This document shows, piece by piece, positions 7,180 through 16,077 of a stretch of 47,758 nucleotides of DNA; within the stretch, counting starts at the first letter, position 1; every line of letters starts with the position of its first letter. Under the pieces are notes generated by a model that was not told the origin of the DNA, ran no database searches, and saw nothing but the letters and a program-made list of their open reading frames with translations. Origin of the DNA: a virus; IMG/VR virus record IMGVR_UViG_3300027987_000038, positions 1 through 47,758 of that record. One strand, given 5' to 3'. Made by a program: the position numbers and the translations under genes.

Positions 7180-10100
7180 TGGCCGGTGGGCCAGCACGCA
7201 ACATCGTAATACTGCCGCCCGCGCCGCGCGAGTACAGCGTCGCGGACCAGAACGCGTTTCGCTCTCTGGTAGAGCGTGCTCTGTCCACTAACTACTTGGT
7301 GGCGACGCACGCGGCTACGCACTACGAGGGCGCAGTGGACGAACTGAGCCACAGCTACCTCGCGGATCTGGACAGCGACGATCACACGCAGTACCACACG
7401 GACGCGCGAGCGCTGACGTGGCTTGGTACGCGCAGCACTACGGACCTGCCCGAGGGTACGAATCTCTATTACACCGACGCTCGTTGGCAGACCGCGTGGG
7501 GGTTGAAGACAACCACAGACCTGCCCGAAGGTACGAATCTCTATTACACCGACGCTCGTTGGCAGACCGCGTGGGGGTTGAAGACAACCACGGACCTGCC
7601 CGAAGGTACGAATCTCTATTACACCGACGAACGCGTGGACGACCGCGTGGACGCCTTGATTCAGGACGTCGCGGGTAAGTTGACGTGGACATACGACGAC
7701 GGGCTCGGCACACTCACGCCGGTCATCACCTACGACTCGCAGTACTTCAGCGGGACTAACTGGACTGACCTGACGGATGCGGGGGTTACCACTCTGCATA
7801 CGCACACGCTTGATACGATAGCCAATCCGGTGGCCGACACGACCATCAACATGGCTGCGTACACGGTGGAGTTTCAGTTCACTTCACCGCTAGCAAACGC
7901 TATCGAGCTTACGGCAAGCGGTGCCTTCACCGGCTCGCTTCTTCACATCCATCAGCACACCGGCAACCCCGGCGCGTGCCACTTGGTCGAGTTCGAGGCT
8001 GAGGACTCTGATGTGGATTTCATGGAAATCACAGGCGCATCGTCCGGCAACTATTGGACAGACGCGCAGGTATCCGGCGACGCTAACTACCGCTTCCGTG
8101 CTCGTGTGGACGGTGCGCTGTTTTGGGGCGACGGTACGAACTCGGTTGACACCAACCTGTACCGTTCGGCGGCAAATAGACTGATGACTGACGACAATTT
8201 AGTTGTGAGCCTGGTTCTGTACCTTGGTTCAGGTCTGGACACCAACTTGTATCGCGCTTCGGCAAATCTACTGAAAACAGACGATGACTTTTCCATCGGC
8301 GGAGGCACGCTATACGTAGGTGGTAATGCCCTAACAGCAGCTAACTTGTTGGATCTGACTGACGGCGGCGAAACGGCGCTGCATATCCACGATGCGCGGT
8401 ACTACACCGAGAGCGAAGTGGACACCATCGTTGGTGACTACCTGCCGCTGGCGGGTGGTACGATGAGTGGCACCATTAGTTCCAACGCTGTTAAAGTTTT
8501 GTATGGTGGAACCGCTGGTTCATACATAGGACTTGGTCCGGTAGACTCTGGTGTTGGAGCGGGCTTTGGTGGGACACAGCATACAGACGCAGCGGCACTG
8601 AACTACCGCGCCTACATGGCCTACGACTGTTATTGGGATGATAGCGCCGATCAGTGGACCGCAATGCGTACCTCGCTGGGGCGCAAGTGGATGCTCGACA
8701 TGGGCTACCACAACAACAGCTTCCGCGTGCGTACGTTCGACGGCACAGTGACGTCACCGTGGGCCGACAGCGCGTGGACTAATGTATTCACGGTTAGCTC
8801 GGCAGGTGTTGGCTACTTTGCGAGCACACTAACGGTGAACGGTGCGTCTATCAGCATAGCACCGTCTGGCTCGCGTCCAGTAACACTGTCAAACAGCAGC
8901 TTGTACGGACCGGTGAGCATCAAGGGTGTTGCTGGCGGGTGGGCCTATCGCTATGGAACTACTGGTTCTGCGGACACAGAGCACGGTGGGTTCGGAATCA
9001 AAGGCACCAACGACGCCATAGACTACTGGTTTATTGGTCCTGCATACGACGATAACCAGCTTCGTGTGTATCCTACATACACGATCATCTATGACTTCTT
9101 GTGGATTCCTGATTCGGATGCTAGTGTTAGTTCGTGGAGCGGTTCGCTTCGCATTGGCTCTAGCGGTAGTACACAAATGTTGCTCGACGCAAACGAGATC
9201 ATGTCGAAGACGGATGATACCACCGCTGGTACGCTGTATCTTCAGCATGAGGGCGGACAGCTTCAAGTATTTGGTTCGATAGCTGGCACCATGAATGTGA
9301 ATGGCTCCATCACGCCACTTACTGACACCACGAAGAATCTAGGAAGTACCACGTATCCGTATGGAATCGTGTACACCAAGCAGGTGTTGAGGGGAAAGGA
9401 CGCGGCTACCGACTACTTGGCTCTTGGGAGTGATGACGATAATTCCAGTGGTTCCAACATCATTCTTTATGGTGCTGGTCATCCTACGGTGGCGTATGAT
9501 ATTGCGATCAGAAATGCCGCCGTGAACATCCTGTATTGGGATTATTCTGCCGGTCAGTTACTGATTGGTAGAAGCGACGCGGTGAACGCGCAATACCTGC
9601 GTTCGTCGGCAAACACATCATTGTACTGGCAAGAGGCCACCACTTCTCGTGCTTCCATCGTATACGATACGGTGAATAACGACTTCGAGATAACTGCTTT
9701 AGAGGCTGGATCTGACGTCTTGCTGACTCCTGGTGCTGGCGGACAGGTGCAAGTAGTCGGCGCTCTGGATGTTACAGGTGCACTAACGGTAGGCTCGTTC
9801 AGCCCAACCACGCTAACGCTAAACAGCGGCGTGGTGCTGTCGAATTATGATAGTGGCGCTGGTGAGGACACGCTGAAAATATTGAGTGCAACCGGATACT
9901 TGTTGGCTGGTCCGCGAAACGCTTCATACTGTCACTTTGATACTGACATAGCTGGTGGTTTCTACTTCAACAAACAAATCACCGTTGACAGTGGCATCAT
10001 TACGACATACGATGAAGACCTCCTGCTCAAACGTGCAGGAACGCTTCGTGCCACGTTCGGTTCAGCTTTGATTACGTTTGCTGATGACGTGCTGATCCAA

Positions 10101-10412
10101 GGCTACGCCAACATCACTGGAAGTCTGATACACGACGGCACACACGTTGGATTCTATGGTGTGACTGAAGTGACGCGTCCGAGCGCGTACACGCAGACCT
10201 ACAGCACCGCAACGCGGACGCACAACAACCTGACGGCGAGTAACCCGACGGTGGTGGTGACTAACACGGTTTGTGCAGACTACGGCACGTACAACACCAA
10301 CTTCAACAACATCGACACCGCGATCAACCAACTGATTGCTGATGTCACGAACGTCAAGCAGGTTCTCAATCAGGTCATAGACGACCTGCAGAACAATGGA
10401 CTTCTCCAGTAG
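7179..10412 (+). CDS. Tail fibre protein
   Basis: This 1077-residue protein is the largest product of the window. It has a short N-terminal anchor, then three copies of a TTDLPEGTNLYYTDARW unit (encoded at 7441-7630), a repeat seen in many phage fibres. The rest is a long series of Gly/Ser/Thr/Asn-rich beta repeats (for example SGLDTNLYRASANLLKTDDD twice), and the C terminus has an NNLTASNPTVVVTNTVCADYGTYNTNFNNIDTA-like helical end. It would trimerise and recognise the host surface. The ATG at 7179 overlaps the nozzle stop (TAATG) behind GGGAGGGAGG. Confidence 0.88.
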   Translation: MAGGPARNIVILPPAPREYSVADQNAFRSLVERALSTNYLVATHAATHYEGAVDELSHSYLADLDSDDHTQYHTDARALTWLGTRSTTDLPEGTNLYYTDARWQTAWGLKTTTDLPEGTNLYYTDARWQTAWGLKTTTDLPEGTNLYYTDERVDDRVDALIQDVAGKLTWTYDDGLGTLTPVITYDSQYFSGTNWTDLTDAGVTTLHTHTLDTIANPVADTTINMAAYTVEFQFTSPLANAIELTASGAFTGSLLHIHQHTGNPGACHLVEFEAEDSDVDFMEITGASSGNYWTDAQVSGDANYRFRARVDGALFWGDGTNSVDTNLYRSAANRLMTDDNLVVSLVLYLGSGLDTNLYRASANLLKTDDDFSIGGGTLYVGGNALTAANLLDLTDGGETALHIHDARYYTESEVDTIVGDYLPLAGGTMSGTISSNAVKVLYGGTAGSYIGLGPVDSGVGAGFGGTQHTDAAALNYRAYMAYDCYWDDSADQWTAMRTSLGRKWMLDMGYHNNSFRVRTFDGTVTSPWADSAWTNVFTVSSAGVGYFASTLTVNGASISIAPSGSRPVTLSNSSLYGPVSIKGVAGGWAYRYGTTGSADTEHGGFGIKGTNDAIDYWFIGPAYDDNQLRVYPTYTIIYDFLWIPDSDASVSSWSGSLRIGSSGSTQMLLDANEIMSKTDDTTAGTLYLQHEGGQLQVFGSIAGTMNVNGSITPLTDTTKNLGSTTYPYGIVYTKQVLRGKDAATDYLALGSDDDNSSGSNIILYGAGHPTVAYDIAIRNAAVNILYWDYSAGQLLIGRSDAVNAQYLRSSANTSLYWQEATTSRASIVYDTVNNDFEITALEAGSDVLLTPGAGGQVQVVGALDVTGALTVGSFSPTTLTLNSGVVLSNYDSGAGEDTLKILSATGYLLAGPRNASYCHFDTDIAGGFYFNKQITVDSGIITTYDEDLLLKRAGTLRATFGSALITFADDVLIQGYANITGSLIHDGTHVGFYGVTEVTRPSAYTQTYSTATRTHNNLTASNPTVVVTNTVCADYGTYNTNFNNIDTAINQLIADVTNVKQVLNQVIDDLQNNGLLQ
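7441..7630 (+). repeat. 75-bp tandem repeat in the fibre gene
   Basis: Two full 75-bp units (7441-7515, 7516-7590) and most of a third (to about 7630) are nearly identical at the DNA level, encoding a 25-residue unit. The near identity at synonymous sites points to recent duplication, and such tracts allow change in fibre length by recombination. Confidence 0.85.
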
Positions 10413-10420
10413 GAGGGAAC

Positions 10421-10648
10421 ATGCCTCAATGGTTAACGTGGCTAGGCCACTTCGGTGCTGGACTAGTGCTGGCTGGTTTGCTCGGACAGTTCGGGTTCGG
10501 AGCGGCTGTGGGATTCTACGGCTGCAAGGAGTACAAGGAATCTGGGCAGTTGAAGCACATCTCAAACGACAACGTCATGGATTTCATCGCGCCAGTAGTG
10601 GGAGGTGCGGTCGGCATGCTACTACATGGGCTTCTGCAACTGCCATAA
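10421..10648 (+). CDS. Small two-helix membrane protein, possible holin
   Basis: The 75-residue product has two hydrophobic segments, about residues 5-30 (LGHFGAGLVLAGLLGQFGFGAAVGF) and 52-72 (FIAPVVGGAVGMLLHGLL), joined by a polar loop with several lysines. The HFGAGLVLAGL start resembles small phage membrane proteins near lysis genes. A holin role is possible but other candidates exist at 19011 and 20666. The start follows GGAGGG. Confidence 0.65.
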   Translation: MPQWLTWLGHFGAGLVLAGLLGQFGFGAAVGFYGCKEYKESGQLKHISNDNVMDFIAPVVGGAVGMLLHGLLQLP

Positions 10649-10826
10649 GCGCGCCGCCCGGCTCATACGCTGGCTGCTGCCGGATCACGGCGACCGCTTC
10701 GTGCTAGAGAACCGGCTGGTGCAGGTGGAGATTCCCAAGGGCACGGTGCTACGGCACCACGCCCGTGCGACCTTGCTGGCTCTGGTCGCCCGAGCCCTGT
10801 TCCCTTGCGAAAAGAGCCACAACTAG
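10626..10826 (+). CDS. Hypothetical basic protein
   Basis: The 66-residue product is basic with a Cys-x-Cys-His near the N terminus (CNCHK) and a hydrophobic C-terminal helix (ATLLALVARALF). The ATG lies inside the end of the preceding membrane-protein gene (23-base overlap), consistent with coupled translation. No family recognised. The ORF ends just before a promoter-like element. Confidence 0.5.
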   Translation: MGFCNCHKRAARLIRWLLPDHGDRFVLENRLVQVEIPKGTVLRHHARATLLALVARALFPCEKSHN

Positions 10827-10834
10827 GTATATTT
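10806..10834 (+). promoter_or_regulatory. Promoter, CTAGGTATATTTA type
   Basis: TTGCGA (10806-10811), 17-bp spacer and TATATT (10829-10834) within CTAGGTATATTTA, the motif shared with 29540 (minus), 42473 and 43434. A transcript would start near 10841 and read into the gene at 10888 and the hydrolase behind it. Confidence 0.6.
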
Positions 10835-10887
10835 AGGACATAGTGTTGGACCCCAATTCACCCCGACGCAGGACACAGGAGAGAGTA

Positions 10888-11160
10888 ATGGCTGCAAAGA
10901 AGAAGCCCGCAGGCCCGGCTGACAAGCGGGTCAAGTTGAACCCGGCACAGATCGAGAACATGAAAGCGCTATCTGCAGACGTGCAGGCCGCACGGCAGGT
11001 TGCGCAGGAAGCACAGGGACGTGCGAACGTCTACGTGCAGAGCATCAAGGACGCGAACGGCATCGGTGAAGAGTTACCGTACGCGCAGCAGGACGGTGAC
11101 GAGTTGGTCTTCTCAGCGAAGATTCCAGGGGGAGGACCGCAGCGTGTCGCGAATAGCTAA
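10888..11160 (+). CDS. Small Ala/Lys-rich protein
   Basis: The 90-residue protein has a lysine-rich N terminus (MAAKKKPAGPADKRVK), a central helix (ENMKALSADVQAARQVAQEAQGRAN) and an acidic/hydrophobic end. The ATG at 10888 has an AGGAGAGAG ribosome site; the upstream in-frame TTG would place the start within the transcript leader. Its 3' end overlaps the hydrolase start by 17 bases. Function unknown. Confidence 0.7.
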   Translation: MAAKKKPAGPADKRVKLNPAQIENMKALSADVQAARQVAQEAQGRANVYVQSIKDANGIGEELPYAQQDGDELVFSAKIPGGGPQRVANS

Positions 11161-11569
11161 GATCGCGGTCGAACACGGCATGCGCTTCATTGGCAAGCCG
11201 TACATCTGGGCGGGGCAGGGAGCGATGGGGCTAGATTGCAGCGGACTCGTCGTCGAGATGCTGCGAGCAGTCGGGTGGATCGGGCGGAAGGACGACTTCA
11301 AAGCGCAGGAGTTGTACAATCGGTATCGTTCACGCGAGCGCATGACCGCGATGTTCGGTGACCTCGTGTTCTTCGGTACCGACAAGCAGCACATCACGCA
11401 CGTAGCAGTGTGCGTGGACTTCCTACCAGACGGGCAACCAATCGTACTCGAAGCCGCTGGCGGGAGGCGCGGAGTAGACACACCAGAGGAGGCACAAGCC
11501 AATCAAGCAATGGTCACTATCAGGCCAATGCGAGAGGACGCGGTGGCATTCTGTAACCCTTGGGGGTAA
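11144..11569 (+). CDS. NlpC/P60-family peptidoglycan hydrolase
   Basis: From GTG 11144 (GGGGGAGG ribosome site) the product is 141 residues, the size of a single NlpC/P60 domain. The core is GKPYIWAGQGAMGLDCSGLVV, with catalytic Cys32, followed by a GDLVFFG strand and HITHVAV, where His86 is the likely catalytic histidine. The family cleaves stem peptides in peptidoglycan. It has no signal peptide or binding domain, so it could be a virion enzyme used in DNA entry or the endolysin; placement before the ejection proteins favours either. Confidence 0.85.
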   Translation: MSRIAKIAVEHGMRFIGKPYIWAGQGAMGLDCSGLVVEMLRAVGWIGRKDDFKAQELYNRYRSRERMTAMFGDLVFFGTDKQHITHVAVCVDFLPDGQPIVLEAAGGRRGVDTPEEAQANQAMVTIRPMREDAVAFCNPWG

Positions 11570-11570
11570 C

Positions 11571-11738
11571 ATGGCAAGGCGGGAAACGCCGCAGGTGCGT
11601 TACATTCGGCGTGAGATCGAAGCAACAAAGTTCGACCTCTCCCAAGCTCGTCGCTTCAACGACTACGACGCAGTACGTGAACTAGAAGACCTACTGCGAG
11701 TACTCGAACGAGACTTACGTGACGCCGCAGGAGCATGA
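11571..11738 (+). CDS. 55-residue helical protein
   Basis: A short ORF starting one base after the hydrolase stop, behind TGGGGGTAAC. The product is very charged (MARRETPQVRYIRREIEATK, then ELEDLLRVLERDLRD) and should be one or two helices. It overlaps the next gene's GTG by 20 bases. Tight packing in the operon supports it as a real gene; no function recognised. Confidence 0.6.
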   Translation: MARRETPQVRYIRREIEATKFDLSQARRFNDYDAVRELEDLLRVLERDLRDAAGA

Positions 11739-12102
11739 AGAGTTTGAACGTCTGAGTCCCCAGATCGAGCGAGCCCTCGCTTGGTCTGGTGGCACTCATA
11801 CGCTTGAGGATGTGCGAGACGCTATCATTGCCAAGAAGGCGCAACTCTGGTGGGGCAAAAGTTCGGTCGTGGTGACCGAAATCGAAGTAACACCCAGAAA
11901 GAAGATACTACGGTTCTGGCTTGCCGGTGGGGTCATCGAAGAGATAGAACTGATGTACAAGCTCATATCAGAGTGGGGCAGGGATCTGGGATGTGACAGC
12001 GCATTGATCGTTGGGCGCAAGGGCTGGGAACGCACGTTCCTCAAGCAAGATGGCTGGCGCGCAACTCACACCGTTTTCGAGAAGGAGTTGACCGATGGGT
12101 AA
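11719..12102 (+). CDS. GNAT-like conserved phage protein (T7 gp13-like)
   Basis: The 127-residue protein carries HTLEDVRDAIIAKKAQLWWG, a VVVTEIEVTPRKKILRFWLAGG strand pair and CDSALIVGRKGWERTFLKQDGW, a pattern I associate with acetyltransferase-fold proteins found in the ejection-protein region of many podoviruses, including T7 internal protein A. The acetyl-CoA loop is not clear, so enzymatic activity is uncertain. It starts at GTG 11719, inside the previous small gene, and its stop overlaps the next gene's start. Confidence 0.65.
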   Translation: MTPQEHEEFERLSPQIERALAWSGGTHTLEDVRDAIIAKKAQLWWGKSSVVVTEIEVTPRKKILRFWLAGGVIEEIELMYKLISEWGRDLGCDSALIVGRKGWERTFLKQDGWRATHTVFEKELTDG

Positions 12103-12916
12103 AAGTTCTACCGAAACCCAAACCCAATCCATAGACCCGAGAGTAGCCGCGCAGCGTGACGCAATCTACAACGCGACGAAGGCACTACCGGGCTATCAGG
12201 CGTACGGTGGAGAACGCGTAGCTGGGTTAGACCCGAACACGTTGGCCGGATACCAGAGGCTCATGCAGGGCGATCCGCAGTTGCAGAAGGCGCTCTCTGG
12301 TCTCGTATCCAACCTTGGTCTGTTCGGGAGCAACGTGGACGTCAGTCAGTTCTACAATCCGTATCAGAACGACGTCATCAACGCAGTGAAGGGCGACTTC
12401 GCTCACGAGCGCTCCGCTGCACTCGACCAAGTTGGCGCGGGTGCTGTAGCGGCAGGCGCATTCGGGGGAACGCGCCACGGCATTGCGGAGGGGCAAGCGC
12501 TGGGGGACATCGCCCGCGCAGAGGCTTCGACTATCGCTGGCATTCGTCAGGGCGGATACAACACCGCACTACAAGCAGCGCTGCAGAACAGAGCGACGAT
12601 GGGCAACCTCGGGCTCTCGGCAGCGGGGCTGCTCAACCTATACAATCAGCAAGGTGCCACAGCGCAGATCGCGCTGGGCGACGTGCAGCGCGGCATTCAG
12701 CAGCAGGGCTACGACACGGGCTTCGAGGAGTTCATGCGGCAGCAGCAGGCTCCGTACCAAAGAGTCGGACTCCTGCAGGGCTATCTCGCGAGCGCACCGT
12801 ACGGCACCACGAGCACCACGAAATCGAGTGGTAACTTCTGGAGCGGAGTAGGTGGCGCGCTGGGACTTGGTGCAAGCTATCTCCCGTCCTCGTGGTTCAA
12901 GTCTGGAGGTGAGTAA
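12095..12916 (+). CDS. Putative internal/ejection protein
   Basis: The 273-residue product has the FYNPYQNDVINAV ... AAGAFGGTRHGIAEGQAL pattern seen in phage internal virion proteins that are ejected with the DNA. It is Gly/Ala/Gln rich, with amphipathic helical repeats in the middle and a Gly-rich C terminus (FWSGVGGALGLGASYL). It begins a row of four ejection-type genes that overlap or abut. The role is inferred from composition, position and this pattern. Confidence 0.7.
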   Translation: MGKSSTETQTQSIDPRVAAQRDAIYNATKALPGYQAYGGERVAGLDPNTLAGYQRLMQGDPQLQKALSGLVSNLGLFGSNVDVSQFYNPYQNDVINAVKGDFAHERSAALDQVGAGAVAAGAFGGTRHGIAEGQALGDIARAEASTIAGIRQGGYNTALQAALQNRATMGNLGLSAAGLLNLYNQQGATAQIALGDVQRGIQQQGYDTGFEEFMRQQQAPYQRVGLLQGYLASAPYGTTSTTKSSGNFWSGVGGALGLGASYLPSSWFKSGGE

Positions 12917-14058
12917 TGGGCGTACTTAGCGGACTCGAAGGGGTATTCAGCGGACCCGGTCGCGGGCTGCTGACTCCAGAGCAGCGCGCACAGGCTACGA
13001 AGGAGTCGTTGCGCACATTCGGGTTGTCATTGCTCGCGCAGAGCGGACCACCGGGCGGCGGGCGTAACGCTCCGTCGTTCTTGCAAGCTCTCGCGGCTGG
13101 CACGATGGCAGGCCGAGAATCGTACAAGCAGTCCGGCGCGGAACAGCGGAAGGCTGCGGCGACGAAAGACATCGAGGATATTCTGGCAGGTGGGTTCTCT
13201 GGTACGAACCTAGCTAACGCCTACACGCGGGCAGTGCAAGCCGGGGATCAGGACACGGCGCGCACGCTTGCCGGTCCTCTGCAGACTATCTTGGCTTCCG
13301 AAGATGGAACGGAGCCGAACCTGAAGTCTATTGAACGGGACAATGGAGACGTTGTGTTCTTCAACCCAAAGACGGGCGAGGAGGTGTCTACGTGGCATCC
13401 ACCCGAGGGAACAGATGTCCGCATGTCTGCGGAGGACAAGCGGCTTGCTACTTCGGTGGTTGGCCAGTTCATGAGCAATACAAACCTTCTGCGTGAGATT
13501 CCGCAGCAGGTTCGACGTGTGTACGCGCCGACGAATCGGATTATCAGAACGTATGAAGATCCGAAGGCTACAGAGCAAGAGATAGACGAAGTTACGTACG
13601 CTACACTTACGGCAATCTCCGCGTACGCACGAACTATTGACCCAGGTTCAACAGTACGTTCGCAGGAACTGGAGGGCCTTATCCGTCAAGGAGACCTGAA
13701 AGAACAACTCGAAACGTACCTGTCTCAGAAGCTTACCGGTCGTATGACATACGAGTTGGCAAGAGCGCTCCAAGCTGAAGCGCGGGCGCAGTTGATTGCT
13801 CAAGCTCCGGTCTTCAACGAGATACGCAAAAACTACGATAATATGCTTACGGCATTCGGTTTCGACGAGGGAGTAATTCAGCAGATTCTACCAGACCCAT
13901 ACAACGAGTTGTATAGGGAAATCTTCGATGAGCAGGGGCGCGTTAGCCAGAATTACATTGGCTTCACGCCGCAGGAGAGACAAAAGCTGGGAGGACCTCC
14001 CGCAAACATGTCGGGACGGGATAATCCACTCACGCAGTTCATACCAGAAGGGGGTTAA
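12916..14058 (+). CDS. Putative ejection protein
   Basis: The 380-residue product starts MGVLSGLEGVFSGPGRGLLTPEQR, a Gly-rich N terminus like those of small ejection proteins, followed by GLSLLAQSG and a long mostly helical body. There is no signal peptide. It overlaps the previous stop by one base and is followed by the 671-residue gene with a 3-base gap. It probably enters the cell with phage DNA; no enzymatic motif seen. Confidence 0.65.
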   Translation: MGVLSGLEGVFSGPGRGLLTPEQRAQATKESLRTFGLSLLAQSGPPGGGRNAPSFLQALAAGTMAGRESYKQSGAEQRKAAATKDIEDILAGGFSGTNLANAYTRAVQAGDQDTARTLAGPLQTILASEDGTEPNLKSIERDNGDVVFFNPKTGEEVSTWHPPEGTDVRMSAEDKRLATSVVGQFMSNTNLLREIPQQVRRVYAPTNRIIRTYEDPKATEQEIDEVTYATLTAISAYARTIDPGSTVRSQELEGLIRQGDLKEQLETYLSQKLTGRMTYELARALQAEARAQLIAQAPVFNEIRKNYDNMLTAFGFDEGVIQQILPDPYNELYREIFDEQGRVSQNYIGFTPQERQKLGGPPANMSGRDNPLTQFIPEGG

Positions 14059-14061
14059 GCC

Positions 14062-16077
14062 GTGGGTGACGAAAAGACGATTCTAAATCAGATCATCCTG
14101 AAGATAAGCGGTGCCATCCGTCAGGCTAACCGTCACGGTATGGAATTTACCCAAACGGACGTGACTGAGGTGCTGCACAATCTGCTAGATCAAGCGGGCA
14201 TCGGGCCGATCTACAATACTCCTGCGCAGGTCATCGAGCGCGTTCGACAGATTGAGGAAGCTCCAGATCCTGCGTCTGCCGTCGCGGTGAACTTTGCGCA
14301 GGGGGCTACCTTCCGCTTGCTCGACGACGTCGTTGGTCTGTTCAGCGAAGGCACTAAGGAAGAGATGCGGCGCATACAAGAGGCTTCATATCGGGAGGGA
14401 CCGTGGTACACGAACATCCTTCCTGAGATCGCTGGGGGGTTCGCTACACCGGGGCTCGCAGCGTCAGGAACGGTTCGGGCGGGCGGATCGTTGCTGCGTG
14501 CTGCCGGTGCAGCGGCTGCTACAGGTGCAGTCGAGGGCGGCATTGCTGGCTTCGGTACTGCGGAGGGGAGTCCGCAAGAGCGACTTCCTTCGACGCTCAA
14601 GGGCGCTCTGTACGGTGGTGCGGCTGGTGCATTGCTGGGTGGCGCGGGCTACGGCTTGAAGAAGGGCTACCGCTACATGACCGGTCGCACCGGTCTGAGC
14701 GTCGAGGATGAGGCGCGCCGGTTCGCGCAGAACGCAGCGAACGAATCGCCGCGTGGCGTAGAAGGAGTGCTTGAAGACCTTGGTCGAATGCAGGAAGCAA
14801 CTCCAACCGCAACGCTAGCCGACGTGCCCGAGATGCGTCCGCTTGCGCGCGGTGCTGGTGCAGCTTCTCGTAATGCACGAGAGAGGTTCCGTGCCGTAAT
14901 GACTCCTCGTGCACGCGAGGCGTATGACAGAATCGACGGCTACTTGGCGCGGGCTCTGCAAGACACTGACGTACCCGAGACAGTGTTGGGGCGCAGGAAG
15001 CTCCTAGCACAGCGATTCGCAGAAGGCCAGCAGGCATACCGGCAACTCGAAGAGACCGTGCAGAATGTGATGACGCCGGAACTCGGTGAGGCTCTGACGA
15101 ACGAGCGCGTGTGGCGCGCATGGTCGCGAGCGAACCGGGAACTAACTGATTCCGGCCAAGAAGGACTGCGGCAGATCATACGCAAGGAGGGTAACCGTGT
15201 TGTGTTGACCGGCGAGCAAGCTGACTTCCGTACTCTGCAGGCAATCAAGTTCGGACTCGACGACGCTGTTGGCGCGGCATCCGGCTCCCGGCAAAAGGGA
15301 GCGGCTGCTGTTCGCGCTAAGTTGCGCGACCAGTACTCGACGGCAATGGACAACGCAATCACTGGCTTCGGTGACGCGCAGGATCAGTGGTACCGCATGA
15401 GCCAGGAGGTTCGTGCTATCACGGACGGAAGCACCTTCCTACGGAAGACTGCCGACCAAGTGCGCGAAGACTTGTCACACATAACCGATCCTCAAGTCAT
15501 GGATGCGTACCGTCTGTCTGCAGCCGAGCAGTTGAGCGAAGAGGTTCGACGCAAGGCGCGGCGAGCCGATCCGACGAGTGCGCGCAATGCGCAGGTGCTC
15601 AACCCGTCACAAGACATGGAAGACAAGTTGGAGCTTCTGTTCGGTGACGAGGATGGCTTCGTTCGCTTCCTTAACGAGATTGACACAGAACGTGAGATGA
15701 TGATTTCAGCGCGGGGGCTGCGGGGTGGAGAGGAAGGTCAAGCTGTTGACATTGTCGGCACGCTGCAACGTGCCGGGCCGGGTGCAGAAGAGATGCAGCG
15801 TATGTCGATCATCCCCGTTGCGCCGGGTATTGGTGCAGCGCGGCTCGCGGCGGATGCAGCGCGCTCTGGAATCACGAGACGTGCAGTGCGGCGCGGTGAG
15901 GAAGTTGGTGGGCTGCTTGCAGGCCGCATGACGGGTTCGGCGGCAGACGCTAGCAACCTATTGCGCGGTGCGATCACGCCGGGACGCCCCGGCCTTGGAT
16001 CATTCGGTCTGTTCCGTTCACCCGCTGCGTTGTACATGGCACTAACAGCCGGAAGCGGATCTGGAGGCAGTCACTAA
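14062..16077 (+). CDS. Putative ejection protein with Gly/Ala-rich segment
   Basis: The 671-residue protein starts at GTG 14062. Residues about 125-205 are a run of Gly/Ala-rich hydrophobic helices (IAGGFATPGLAASGTVRAGG, then AAGAAAATGAVEGGIAGFG and GGAAGALLGGAGYGL), able to insert in or cross membranes; the rest is long charged helices. This build matches podovirus ejection proteins that form a conduit through the envelope. No protease or transglycosylase motif was found. Confidence 0.7.
   Translation: MGDEKTILNQIILKISGAIRQANRHGMEFTQTDVTEVLHNLLDQAGIGPIYNTPAQVIERVRQIEEAPDPASAVAVNFAQGATFRLLDDVVGLFSEGTKEEMRRIQEASYREGPWYTNILPEIAGGFATPGLAASGTVRAGGSLLRAAGAAAATGAVEGGIAGFGTAEGSPQERLPSTLKGALYGGAAGALLGGAGYGLKKGYRYMTGRTGLSVEDEARRFAQNAANESPRGVEGVLEDLGRMQEATPTATLADVPEMRPLARGAGAASRNARERFRAVMTPRAREAYDRIDGYLARALQDTDVPETVLGRRKLLAQRFAEGQQAYRQLEETVQNVMTPELGEALTNERVWRAWSRANRELTDSGQEGLRQIIRKEGNRVVLTGEQADFRTLQAIKFGLDDAVGAASGSRQKGAAAVRAKLRDQYSTAMDNAITGFGDAQDQWYRMSQEVRAITDGSTFLRKTADQVREDLSHITDPQVMDAYRLSAAEQLSEEVRRKARRADPTSARNAQVLNPSQDMEDKLELLFGDEDGFVRFLNEIDTEREMMISARGLRGGEEGQAVDIVGTLQRAGPGAEEMQRMSIIPVAPGIGAARLAADAARSGITRRAVRRGEEVGGLLAGRMTGSAADASNLLRGAITPGRPGLGSFGLFRSPAALYMALTAGSGSGGSH

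Noticed and set aside
7441-7630. Fibre repeats as a diversity-generating retroelement target
   Set aside because: No reverse transcriptase and no template repeat with adenine-biased changes.
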